Position numbers and translations under genes: made by a program. A DNA stretch of 5,738 nt from Spirochaetaceae bacterium (lineage in GTDB: Bacteria; Spirochaetota; Spirochaetia; DSM-2461): contig JAEINM010000278.1 of the NCBI GenBank assembly GCA_016342385.1, forward strand, positions 1-5,738. Reading direction: 5' to 3'. The notes under the pieces were generated by a model. That model searched no databases and was not told the DNA's origin. It saw only the letters and a program-made list of their open reading frames with translations. How positions within the stretch are numbered: the first letter of the stretch is position 1; each line of letters starts with the position of its first letter. This document shows positions 1-5,655 of this stretch, piece by piece.

Positions 1-684
1 CTGGAGATTCTCATTATGAATCCAGTTGAAGCAACAAAGTTTTCCATGGAACGAATGATAAAAGGACAGGATACCATCTCAGTGACAGGAAATGTCTTAC
101 GGGATTACCTGACAGACCTGTTCCCCATTCTGGAAGTGGGAACAAGCGCTAAGATGCTCTCCATAGTTCCTCTGATGAACGGTGGAGGTTTATTTGAAAC
201 CGGGGCCGGCGGTTCCGCACCAAAACATGTTCAGCAGTTCGAGAAAGAAGGTCATCTGAGGTGGGATTCTCTGGGGGAATTTCTGGCACTGACTGTATCC
301 CTGGAACATCTGGGAAATACATTTAATAACTCCAAAGCGCTTGTTCTGGCGGAAACTCTTGACCTGGCAACGGAAAAGGTCCTGGAAAATGGAAAATCTC
401 CTTCCAGAAAAGTCAATGAAATCGATAACAGAGGCTCTCATTTTTACCTGGCTCTCTACTGGGCTCAGGCTCTTGCGGAACAGACAAAGGATTCTGAGCT
501 GCAATCTGTCTTTGCTCCTGTAGCAGAAGAACTGCTGGAAAAGGAGCCTCTTATTGCCGAAGAATTGATGAGAGCTCAGGGAAGACCTGTAGATATAGGC
601 GGATACTATGTTCCCGATGAGGATTTAAAAGCAAAAGCCATGAGGCCGAGTCAGACATTTAATGCCATATTGGCTAAATTGTAG
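1..684 (+). CDS. icd: Isocitrate dehydrogenase, NADP-dependent, monomeric type (3' part)
   Basis: This is the last 227 codons of a gene that begins before the window; the frame is open from base 1, so the ATG at 16 is internal. The product is the monomeric NADP-isocitrate dehydrogenase (EC 1.1.1.42, TCA cycle, cytoplasm), a family of about 740 residues, so roughly the last 30% is present. Diagnostic blocks are TGNVLRDYLTDLFPILE, TSAKMLSIVPLMNGGGLFE and TGAGGSAPKHVQQFEKEGHL. Counting from the internal Met at base 16, K70-H71, R82 and R131 have the spacing of the 2'-phosphate-binding residues of the family (His589, Arg600 and Arg649 in the Azotobacter enzyme, from memory). This supports NADP over NAD specificity. 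The block SRKVNEIDNRGSHFYLALYW is also typical. The C-terminus is intact, with a TAG stop at 682. The family assignment is firm; nothing is visible about the promoter or N-terminal domain. Confidence 0.96.
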   Translation: MEILIMNPVEATKFSMERMIKGQDTISVTGNVLRDYLTDLFPILEVGTSAKMLSIVPLMNGGGLFETGAGGSAPKHVQQFEKEGHLRWDSLGEFLALTVSLEHLGNTFNNSKALVLAETLDLATEKVLENGKSPSRKVNEIDNRGSHFYLALYWAQALAEQTKDSELQSVFAPVAEELLEKEPLIAEELMRAQGRPVDIGGYYVPDEDLKAKAMRPSQTFNAILAKL

Positions 685-692
685 GTTTTAAA

Positions 693-734
693 ATAGCTGT
701 ACCATTTGATTGAACAGCTATGTATTCTTTTCTA
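693..734 (+). terminator. Candidate Rho-independent terminator of icd
   Basis: A perfect 8-bp inverted repeat, ATAGCTGT at 693-700 and ACAGCTAT at 714-721, encloses a 13-base loop and starts 8 bases after the icd stop. It is followed by a T-rich but interrupted run (GTATTCTTTTCT). Position and form suit a terminator. The AT-rich stem and broken T tract make it a weak one. Confidence 0.5.
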
Positions 735-758
735 CAGGGTCCTTATCAGTTTCCTGAA

Positions 759-949
759 GCCAGGCCCCCTGAATCCCCCAAGGACGCATGGGCGAGCAAA
801 CTTGTTTGCGACCAGCCCGAAGAGGGGCCCTGAAAGAAGGTTGTATTTCACCTCCCCTTTTAAAGGAGGCCGGGAGGGGGCCAGGATTGGAAGATTATTG
901 CTTTTCTTACATTTGTGGGTAATAGTATGCCCTTCAGGGGGAGTTCGAG
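759..949 (+). repeat. Cluster of GC-rich inverted repeats, dispersed intergenic element (copy A)
   Basis: The long gap between icd and rhlE holds no convincing gene. It is built from short C-rich and G-rich tracts. GGCCCCCTGAA at 763-773 recurs exactly at 5704-5714. CCTCC (851-855) can pair with GGAGG (865-869), and CCTCCC (851-856) alternatively with GGGAGG (872-877). GGCCGGG (868-874) is followed 38 bases later by TTGTGGGTAATAGTATG (913-929). The same order (C tract, G tract, GGCCGGG, then the TTGTGGGTAA..TAGTATG motif) occurs on the opposite strand at the right edge of the window, which argues for a repeated unit and not chance composition. AGGCCGGGAG (867-876) also recurs at 995-1004. A frame is open through the region (706-954), but its translation is rich in P, G and R and looks like read-through of repeat DNA. 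Whether the unit is mobile, transcribed or a protein-binding element cannot be told here. Confidence 0.6.
790..818 (+). repeat. Hairpin inside the intergenic repeat cluster
   Basis: GCAAAC (796-801) and GTTTGC (804-809) form a perfect 6-bp stem separated by only TT. They are flanked by GGGC (790-793) and GCCC (815-818), which extend the stem across an asymmetric internal loop. Folded as RNA the apex must open by a base pair or two; as DNA it is a near-perfect palindrome. No T tract follows, so it is not a standard terminator. Confidence 0.5.
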
Positions 950-1020
950 TATAGAAAAAGTCTTTTGGATAAAAGAAGCTTATATAGAAGTAGAAGGCCG
1001 GGAGACATAGGATAATAAAT

Positions 1021-2247
1021 ATGAATGAAATGAATAATCAGTCCGGAGAATTTCACGGCTTGAACTTATCAGCCCCTATACTCAAAGCCTTAAAGAAACA
1101 GAATTATGAAAAACCATCTCCCATACAGATAGAGACGATACCCGCTGTTTTGTCGGGGAAAGATGTTCTGGCCGCCGCTCAGACCGGAACAGGAAAGACC
1201 GCAGCCTACATTCTTCCCATTCTGGACAGATTGTCGAAAGGGAAGAAAGTGCAGTCCAATCTTGTGCGGGCACTAATTCTGGCTCCTACCAGAGAGCTGG
1301 CAGCCCAGATATTTGACAGCGTACAGAATTATGGAAGATTTCTCCCCATAGAGGCAACAGTCGTATACGGAGGTGTAAAAATCAATCCCCAGATGATACG
1401 CCTGACAAAAGGTCTGGATATCCTTGTCGCGACTCCCGGCCGTCTTCTGGATCTGTACCGGAGGAATTCCATCAATTTCAGACAGCTGGAAATTCTCATC
1501 ATTGATGAGGCTGACCGTATGCTGAATCTGGGTTTTCTTCCCGAAATTCATGAACTGCTGACTCGAATTCCCGCCAGGCGTCAGACACTGATGTTCACTG
1601 CGACCTTTTCTGAAGACGTCCGGGAACTGGCCAGAGAAATTGTGACTGATCCCGTTGAAATTTCCGTCAACCCGCAGGAGATCACTGTAAACTCTGTGAA
1701 GCAGTGGATCTACCCCGTGGATAAAATGCGGAAAACTGAGCTGCTTATCAAACTCATTAAAGAAAACAAGTGGACAAAGATTCTGGTATTTACCAAAACA
1801 AAAAACAGAGCCGACCATCTGGAACAGAAATTACATAAAAAGGGAATCCTGACCGCAGCCATTCATGGCGATAAGGGCCAGGGAGCCAGGACAAGGGCAC
1901 TGGCGGAATTCAAAGCGGACAAGATCTCTCTATTGGTAGCTACTGACCTGGCAGCCAGAGGACTGGACATTGAACAGCTTCCTCTTGTTGTGAATTTTGA
2001 TCTGCCCCATCTGAAAGAAGATTACATTCACCGGATCGGAAGAACGGGCAGAGCCAATGCTACGGGAGAAGCCGTCTCCTTTGTCAGTGCCGAAGAGTTC
2101 CCGAAACTCCGGGATATCGAACGGCTGACAAAGCAGGTCCTGGAGCGGCGGATAGTTGAAGGATTTGAACTTGAGAATCCCCTTCCCGAATCGCAATTGG
2201 ACGTAAGACCCTTTAAGATAAAAAAGCCGAAAAAGAGAAAGCAGTAA
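1021..2247 (+). CDS. rhlE: ATP-dependent RNA helicase, DEAD-box, RhlE type
   Basis: A cytoplasmic RNA helicase of 408 residues that uses ATP to unwind short duplexes in ribosome assembly or RNA turnover. The full motif set is present in order: the Q motif with F11 and PSPIQ at 32-36, motif I AQTGTGKT (53-60), Ia PTRELA (89-94), GG (117-118), Ib TPGR (138-141), II DEAD (162-165), III TAT (193-195), IV LVFTKT (255-260), V ATDLAARGLDI (307-317) and VI HRIGRTGRA (337-345). The stretches GARTRALAEFKAD, ARGLDIEQLPLVVNFDLP and LRDIERL, plus the short length, point to RhlE more than DeaD, SrmB or DbpA. Motif III is TAT where SAT is commonest, a known conservative variant. The C-terminus is a short lysine-rich tail (KIKKPKKRKQ), probably for non-specific RNA contact, with no extra RNA-binding domain. 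The start at 1021 has only a weak AGGAT (1009-1013) at good spacing; GGGAG (1000-1004) lies too far upstream to be ideal. The Met at codon 4 (1030) is a possible alternative. The gene appears monocistronic. Confidence 0.95.
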   Translation: MNEMNNQSGEFHGLNLSAPILKALKKQNYEKPSPIQIETIPAVLSGKDVLAAAQTGTGKTAAYILPILDRLSKGKKVQSNLVRALILAPTRELAAQIFDSVQNYGRFLPIEATVVYGGVKINPQMIRLTKGLDILVATPGRLLDLYRRNSINFRQLEILIIDEADRMLNLGFLPEIHELLTRIPARRQTLMFTATFSEDVRELAREIVTDPVEISVNPQEITVNSVKQWIYPVDKMRKTELLIKLIKENKWTKILVFTKTKNRADHLEQKLHKKGILTAAIHGDKGQGARTRALAEFKADKISLLVATDLAARGLDIEQLPLVVNFDLPHLKEDYIHRIGRTGRANATGEAVSFVSAEEFPKLRDIERLTKQVLERRIVEGFELENPLPESQLDVRPFKIKKPKKRKQ

Positions 2248-2287
2248 AAGTAGATCCTTCCGATTTTCCACAAAAAACCTTTCACGA

Positions 2288-2337
2288 TTGACAATATTAT
2301 GGTATTATCTTTTGTACAATGATTTTGTTGGTATAAC
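2288..2337 (+). promoter_or_regulatory. Possible promoter region for the GH17 lipoprotein gene
   Basis: A consensus -35 hexamer TTGACA lies at 2288-2293 in an AT-rich gap. The best -10 candidates are TACAAT (2315-2320), which leaves a long 21-base spacer, and an extended -10, TGGTATAAC at 2329-2337, which lacks a well-placed consensus -35 of its own. Neither pairing is ideal. Any transcript starting here would carry a leader of about 100 bases or more, including the hairpin at 2376-2412. Confidence 0.35.
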
Positions 2338-2345
2338 AAACCAAC
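2324..2345 (+). repeat. Small palindrome overlapping the possible -10 element
   Basis: TTTGTT (2324-2329) and AACAAA (2335-2340) form a perfect 6-bp inverted repeat around GGTAT. The overlapping pair GTTGG (2327-2331) and CCAAC (2341-2345) is an alternative. It covers the TATAAC candidate -10, where a repressor site would be expected. It is short and AT-rich, so chance is not excluded. Confidence 0.3.
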
Positions 2346-2375
2346 TTACGGTATTGAAACTTTATTTAGATAATT

Positions 2376-2420
2376 TCATTCAAGATAAGGTATTTGACAT
2401 TATCTTGAGTGATTTTTTTT
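2376..2420 (+). terminator. Hairpin plus T8: terminator of rhlE or attenuator of the GH17 gene
   Basis: TCATTCAAGATAA (2376-2388) pairs with TTATCTTGAGTGA (2400-2412) over 13 bp with a single T-G wobble and an 11-base loop. Eight Ts follow immediately at 2413-2420. This is the canonical intrinsic-terminator form, although the stem is AT-rich. It lies 129 bases after the rhlE stop and only 11 bases before the GGGAG ribosome binding site of the next gene. It could end rhlE read-through transcription. If the promoter near 2288 is real, it sits inside the mRNA leader and would act as a conditional terminator. No alternative antiterminator fold or leader peptide was evident. Confidence 0.65.
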
Positions 2421-2440
2421 AAATTATTAAGGGAGAGAAA

Positions 2441-3787
2441 ATGAAAAAGATTCTACTTTATATGGTAATCCTAATTGGATTGTCGATAACTGCCTGCGAT
2501 AGTGACATTAACGGTGCAATTGATGACTATGATAATTTTTCACTGACAATAAATGGTTCTGACTCTACATTTTTCATCGGAACAGTCGGAGAAAACTACC
2601 CTATAATGGGCACATTATCAAATAGCGCGGGCTCTACGCAGGAAATCACTGTAGAGGACCTGGCTATCTCAGATAGTGAAACAGAGATCTATCGCTATGA
2701 CAACGGTGTGTTGAAAATCATAGACCAGGGAACAGAGATCCTGACGGCCACATATGGCTCAGAGACTGTTGAGATAGAAATATATGTCGATGAATATGTA
2801 CGGGGTGATCTTCGTGCGATTTCACCGGCAGACTTAGAACGCCGAGCCGTTTCCTATTCGGGTTACAGAGAAGGAGACAGTCCTGACATCCCGGAATATC
2901 CCTCAGAAGCAGAGATTACCGAAGACCTTGCATTGCTTAAACAAGCCGGATTCGGTCTCTTACGACTCTACGACTCAGGGACTCATGCCCTGAGAACTCT
3001 CAATGTGATAAAAAACACTTATCCAGACGATTTTAAAGTAATGCTGGGTGTATGGATAACAGAGGCAACCCCCGATGAAAACTGGGTTCAGACAACCAGT
3101 GCCATTGACTTTATGAACACAGGTGGAGAGTATGATTTCAGTGATATAATTGTTGCTGTCAGTGTCGGTAATGAATGTACGGTAGACTGGAATACCTGGG
3201 CTCCTGCCGATCCTTCCACTATAAGAAAATTTGTTCAGTACATTCGTGAAAATGTAAGCCAGCCCGTAACGACAGATGACAATTTTGCTCCCTATTCAGG
3301 AGGCAGCCCGAAATCACTGGAAGTGGCAAAGGTTGTGGATTTTCTCGCTATCCACACCTACCCTGCTCTGGATACAGCCTATGCACTGGCAAACTCGGAT
3401 GTATGGAAATGCCTTGACACACCGGAAGCAGAAAGAGCAGCTGCCATGAATGCATGGGCCGTGGCCAGAGCAAAGGATGAATACAATCAGGTCAGAACAG
3501 CTATGGACGGTAAAGGGCTGACAGAACTGCCTATCGTTATCGGTGAAACCGGCTGGAAATATAGGGTTGCCAGTCAGAATCTGATGGTAAACCGCGCCCA
3601 CCCGGTTAATGCCTCTATGTATTACAACAGTATGGTCGATTGGATTTACGGTACAGGCAGAAGCACAAATCCGGATCCGGTTGCAGCGGCAACGGAAGGA
3701 CCTATGGCCCTGTTCTATTTTGAAGCCTTTGACGAACCATGGAAACAGGGAGATGACGGCTGGGGACTTTTTGAGATTTCCCGGTAA
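2441..3787 (+). CDS. Lipoprotein GH17-family glycoside hydrolase (beta-1,3-glucanase-like), 3' end probably frameshifted
   Basis: As read, this is a 448-residue predicted lipoprotein. A charged start (MKK), a hydrophobic stretch and the lipobox ITAC with C19 indicate export and lipidation. Residues 30-118 look like a bacterial Ig-like (Big-type) domain, ending in ILTATYGSETVEIEIYV. Residues 120-448 fit a GH17 TIM barrel, as in exo- or endo-beta-1,3-glucanases (laminarinase type): LLRLYDSG (173-180), SVGNEC with E245 as the probable acid/base, HTYP (305-308), VIGETGW with E369 as the probable nucleophile, and EAFDEPWKQGDDGWGLFE near the end. Both catalytic Glu are present, so activity is expected. 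Exact substrate and endo or exo mode are not readable from sequence. The start is supported by GGGAG at 2431-2435, five bases before ATG. The stop at 3785 cuts the last strand, and a plausible tail continues in another frame to 3837, so the original protein was probably about 17 residues longer. The next gene, 180 bases on, also encodes a lipoprotein. Confidence 0.85.
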   Translation: MKKILLYMVILIGLSITACDSDINGAIDDYDNFSLTINGSDSTFFIGTVGENYPIMGTLSNSAGSTQEITVEDLAISDSETEIYRYDNGVLKIIDQGTEILTATYGSETVEIEIYVDEYVRGDLRAISPADLERRAVSYSGYREGDSPDIPEYPSEAEITEDLALLKQAGFGLLRLYDSGTHALRTLNVIKNTYPDDFKVMLGVWITEATPDENWVQTTSAIDFMNTGGEYDFSDIIVAVSVGNECTVDWNTWAPADPSTIRKFVQYIRENVSQPVTTDDNFAPYSGGSPKSLEVAKVVDFLAIHTYPALDTAYALANSDVWKCLDTPEAERAAAMNAWAVARAKDEYNQVRTAMDGKGLTELPIVIGETGWKYRVASQNLMVNRAHPVNASMYYNSMVDWIYGTGRSTNPDPVAAATEGPMALFYFEAFDEPWKQGDDGWGLFEISR

Positions 3788-3837
3788 AAGACGGTGAAAA
3801 CTTTACTTTGGCTGACGCAGTCTATGTACCGGATTAA
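3781..3837 (+). other. Out-of-frame C-terminal tail of the GH17 gene
   Basis: In the -1 frame relative to the GH17 gene, codons from 3781 encode PVKDGENFTLADAVYVPD and end in tandem stops TAA TGA (3835-3840). The GH17 frame stops at 3785 just after GLFEISR. One extra G in the CCCGG run at 3780-3784 would give a continuous EISRVKDGENFTLADAVYVPD ending. This has the look of a natural C-terminus, so a single-base deletion (real or a sequencing error) is the simplest explanation. The shift must fall between 3775 and 3784, because the -1 frame has a TGA at 3772. Confidence 0.6.
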
Positions 3838-3862
3838 TGAAGCAGAAACATTAATAGCTTCA
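3838..3862 (+). repeat. Short inverted repeat after the GH17 gene
   Basis: TGAAGC (3838-3843) and GCTTCA (3857-3862) form a perfect 6-bp inverted repeat with a 13-base loop. It starts at the second of the tandem stops of the displaced reading frame. There is no T tract, so if it folds it is at most a weak mRNA 3'-end or processing structure. Confidence 0.3.
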
Positions 3863-3883
3863 CGATAAAGATGATTATGTAAT

Positions 3884-3930
3884 TATTACAGGCCGGACAT
3901 CCCATATAAGAGGTTGTTCGGCTTGTAATG
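3884..3930 (+). repeat. Strong intercistronic hairpin between the two lipoprotein genes
   Basis: TTACAGGCCGGACATCC (3886-3902) pairs with GGTTGTTCGGCTTGTAA (3912-3928). Of 17 positions, 14 are Watson-Crick, two are G-T wobbles and one (T-T) is a mismatch; A3885-T3929 and T3884-G3930 can extend the stem. The loop is nine bases (3903-3911). No T tract follows on either strand, so it is not a standard intrinsic terminator. The wobbles favour folding as + strand RNA. It ends about 37 bases before the next ATG and could be a processing or stability element that uncouples expression of the two genes. Confidence 0.6.
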
Positions 3931-3967
3931 TAATGAGTAAAAGAGAAATAAGAATACTGGAGAGAAA

Positions 3968-5653
3968 ATGAATCCTAATTTAAAATTATCAATTCATAGG
4001 ATATTGGCCGCACTTATTATTTTCGGCTTTATCCTGACATTCAATGGCTGTAAAGAACCTACGGGATTAGTTGATGACCCCATAGTTGATGACCCCATAG
4101 TTGATGACCCCATAGTTGATGATCCCGATGAAGATCCGGTTCCTCCCGCTCTTTTCTGGCAGCTGCCCGATGCCCCCAGCGGCAGCAAACCGGACCAGAG
4201 CTGGCTGGCAGTAGGGTCTGATCCCGACGGGAATATATACATTTCCGGACATGATCACCAGACCAACTCTATGCTGTACCAGTTGAATCAGAGCGATGGT
4301 ATTCTTAAGTGGGTTGGAGATGCCCGTCAGGCATCTCAAGATGCCGACAACTGGGAGACTGGTGAAACGGCTGAAAAATTTCACACCCGTCCGGTCTATT
4401 TTGATGACAGATTATATGTCGCCACTCTCGATAAATCCAGTATGGATACGTCGTACTTAAATACCCGGGGATTTCACTGGTATGCCTATGATCGCAATGA
4501 TGATGCTTTTCTCGACCTCAGCGCCGATGAACCAAATGGTGTGGGAGCTGAAACACTTCAGATCGTTACCATACAGGTAGATCCCGCATCTAGCACTATG
4601 TATGGAATGTCGATTCCCGAAAACAAAGTTGTCAGTTACAACATTAATTCGGGAACGACCACGGTTCTGGGGAATCCTACCTCATGGCAGAGTCCGGGAA
4701 GCGCGTCCGGGTATTTCTACAGCAACAGGTTTATGTGGGTGGACTCCCGCGGACGTCTGTATATCACTGGTGGTACAGAGAGGGGTCAGTGGAATCAGGG
4801 TGAAGATTCCACCATTTTCGACAGTGTCTGGTATTACGATCCAGATACCGGTTTTGGAGACACGACGTTCCCTCTTCAGGGAGCCAATGCCATTGAAGTG
4901 GGCCAGTGGGATAGAGAACACGAGCAATTATATGTCAGTGATGATCAGGGTCAAATTTACCGCTTTACCGATGAAGGGCCGACTTGGGAATATCTGGGTG
5001 CTCCCGGGTTTAAAAGTGCCGGAACTGACTTTAGCAGAAACAAAACCTGGGTCTTTAACCTCTCGGCAGATGAAGAGAAAATTTATATCGGCAGAAGCGA
5101 TATCGGAGCTGGCCAGAATGAGATCTGGGAGTTTGATATAGCCGCCGGAACATCCTCCCGGTTGTGTACAATCATCGAACTGGATGATACCGTTGGAAGT
5201 GAAGCCTTTATTACCGGTTATGACACATGGGATAATACTGGTAGATTCTACATGTCTGTATTCTCTATGTATGATGGAGAGAATGTTTACCTCATGGGAG
5301 TTAATCCTGTATCTGTGAAGGTGGAAAACGGGATTTTACCCGAGCTGGTTAAAGCTTCCGGAATACAATCCGGTGATGATGTCGTAGTCTCGCGAACTGG
5401 CATCACGACTGATTCTTTAGAGATCCTGTATGAAGTTAACTGGCTCAATAACAGCAGTGAGATAGTTGAAACCACATATGGAGAAGCAATCATCCCGGCT
5501 GGAGAGTCAGAGCTTACTATTACAGCCGCCCAGATACAACAGGCAACATCCACTGGTATCACTTCAGCTGTTTTTTCAGTAGAGGCTGATGGGAACGATT
5601 ACATTCCCGGAGCGGATCGGGAAGCCCCGATAGCAGGATTTACCTTCCTTTAG
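3968..5653 (+). CDS. Lipoprotein with VDDPI tether, predicted seven-bladed beta-propeller and Calx-beta-like domain
   Basis: I do not recognise a named family. This 561-residue protein has an N-terminal membrane stretch and a relaxed lipobox, FNGC with C28, so it is probably lipid-anchored outside the cytoplasm. Residues 35-58 are an acidic Pro-rich tether of four VDDP units. Residues 79-452 contain seven similar segments of about 40-55 residues, each with a strand such as NIYISG, RLYVAT, TMYGMS, RLYITG, QLYVSD, KIYIGR or RFYMSV, then a second strand such as MLYQL, HWYAYD, VVSYN, VWYYD, QIYRF, IWEFD or VYLMG. This is the pattern of a seven-bladed beta-propeller. Residues 453-550 resemble a Calx-beta domain (VVVSRTGITTDSLEILYEV, then IIPAGESELTIT). 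Propellers of this kind serve as ligand-binding scaffolds or polysaccharide lyases; no catalytic set can be assigned. The start is backed by GGAG (3959-3962), five bases before ATG. Shared orientation with the GH17 lipoprotein suggests a common glycan-related role, which is inference. Confidence 0.75.
   Translation: MNPNLKLSIHRILAALIIFGFILTFNGCKEPTGLVDDPIVDDPIVDDPIVDDPDEDPVPPALFWQLPDAPSGSKPDQSWLAVGSDPDGNIYISGHDHQTNSMLYQLNQSDGILKWVGDARQASQDADNWETGETAEKFHTRPVYFDDRLYVATLDKSSMDTSYLNTRGFHWYAYDRNDDAFLDLSADEPNGVGAETLQIVTIQVDPASSTMYGMSIPENKVVSYNINSGTTTVLGNPTSWQSPGSASGYFYSNRFMWVDSRGRLYITGGTERGQWNQGEDSTIFDSVWYYDPDTGFGDTTFPLQGANAIEVGQWDREHEQLYVSDDQGQIYRFTDEGPTWEYLGAPGFKSAGTDFSRNKTWVFNLSADEEKIYIGRSDIGAGQNEIWEFDIAAGTSSRLCTIIELDDTVGSEAFITGYDTWDNTGRFYMSVFSMYDGENVYLMGVNPVSVKVENGILPELVKASGIQSGDDVVVSRTGITTDSLEILYEVNWLNNSSEIVETTYGEAIIPAGESELTITAAQIQQATSTGITSAVFSVEADGNDYIPGADREAPIAGFTFL
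4070..4129 (+). repeat. In-frame 15-bp tandem repeat encoding VDDPI
   Basis: Three perfect copies of GTTGATGACCCCATA (4070-4084, 4085-4099, 4100-4114) are followed by a diverged fourth (4115-4129, encoding VDDPD). The unit length is a multiple of three, so copy-number change alters only tether length between the lipid anchor and the propeller. The near identity of the copies at the DNA level indicates recent expansion by slippage or recombination. Confidence 0.95.
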
Positions 5654-5655
5654 GA

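Noticed and set aside
862..869. Perfect Shine-Dalgarno sequence AAAGGAGG opposite an anti-Shine-Dalgarno-like CACCTCC
   Set aside because: No start codon follows at usable distance, and the two strings are simply the arms of the repeat hairpin. It was considered as a translational switch but there is nothing for it to regulate.
706..954. Open frame of 82 codons in the icd-rhlE gap
   Set aside because: It lies over the GC-rich inverted-repeat cluster, has no good ribosome binding site, starts within the icd terminator-like hairpin, and gives a low-complexity P/G/R-rich translation typical of repeat DNA.
2394..2423. Second TTGACA (2394-2399) with a TTTAAA -10-like hexamer 18 bases later
   Set aside because: The hexamer is the loop of the terminator-like hairpin, and transcription would start within the ribosome binding site, leaving almost no leader.
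4070..4129. Short regularly repeated units as a possible CRISPR array
   Set aside because: The units are directly adjacent with no spacers and are translated in frame as VDDPI.
3994..4384. Overlapping antisense open frames across the start of the propeller gene
   Set aside because: They are open because the 15-bp VDDPI repeat carries no stop in these frames. Their translations are repeats of the same unit, and the sense frame is clearly the coding one.
4602..5141. Alternative + strand frame of 179 codons inside the propeller gene
   Set aside because: It overlaps completely with a longer frame that has a signal peptide, ribosome binding site and blade-like periodicity; its own translation shows no recognisable domain.
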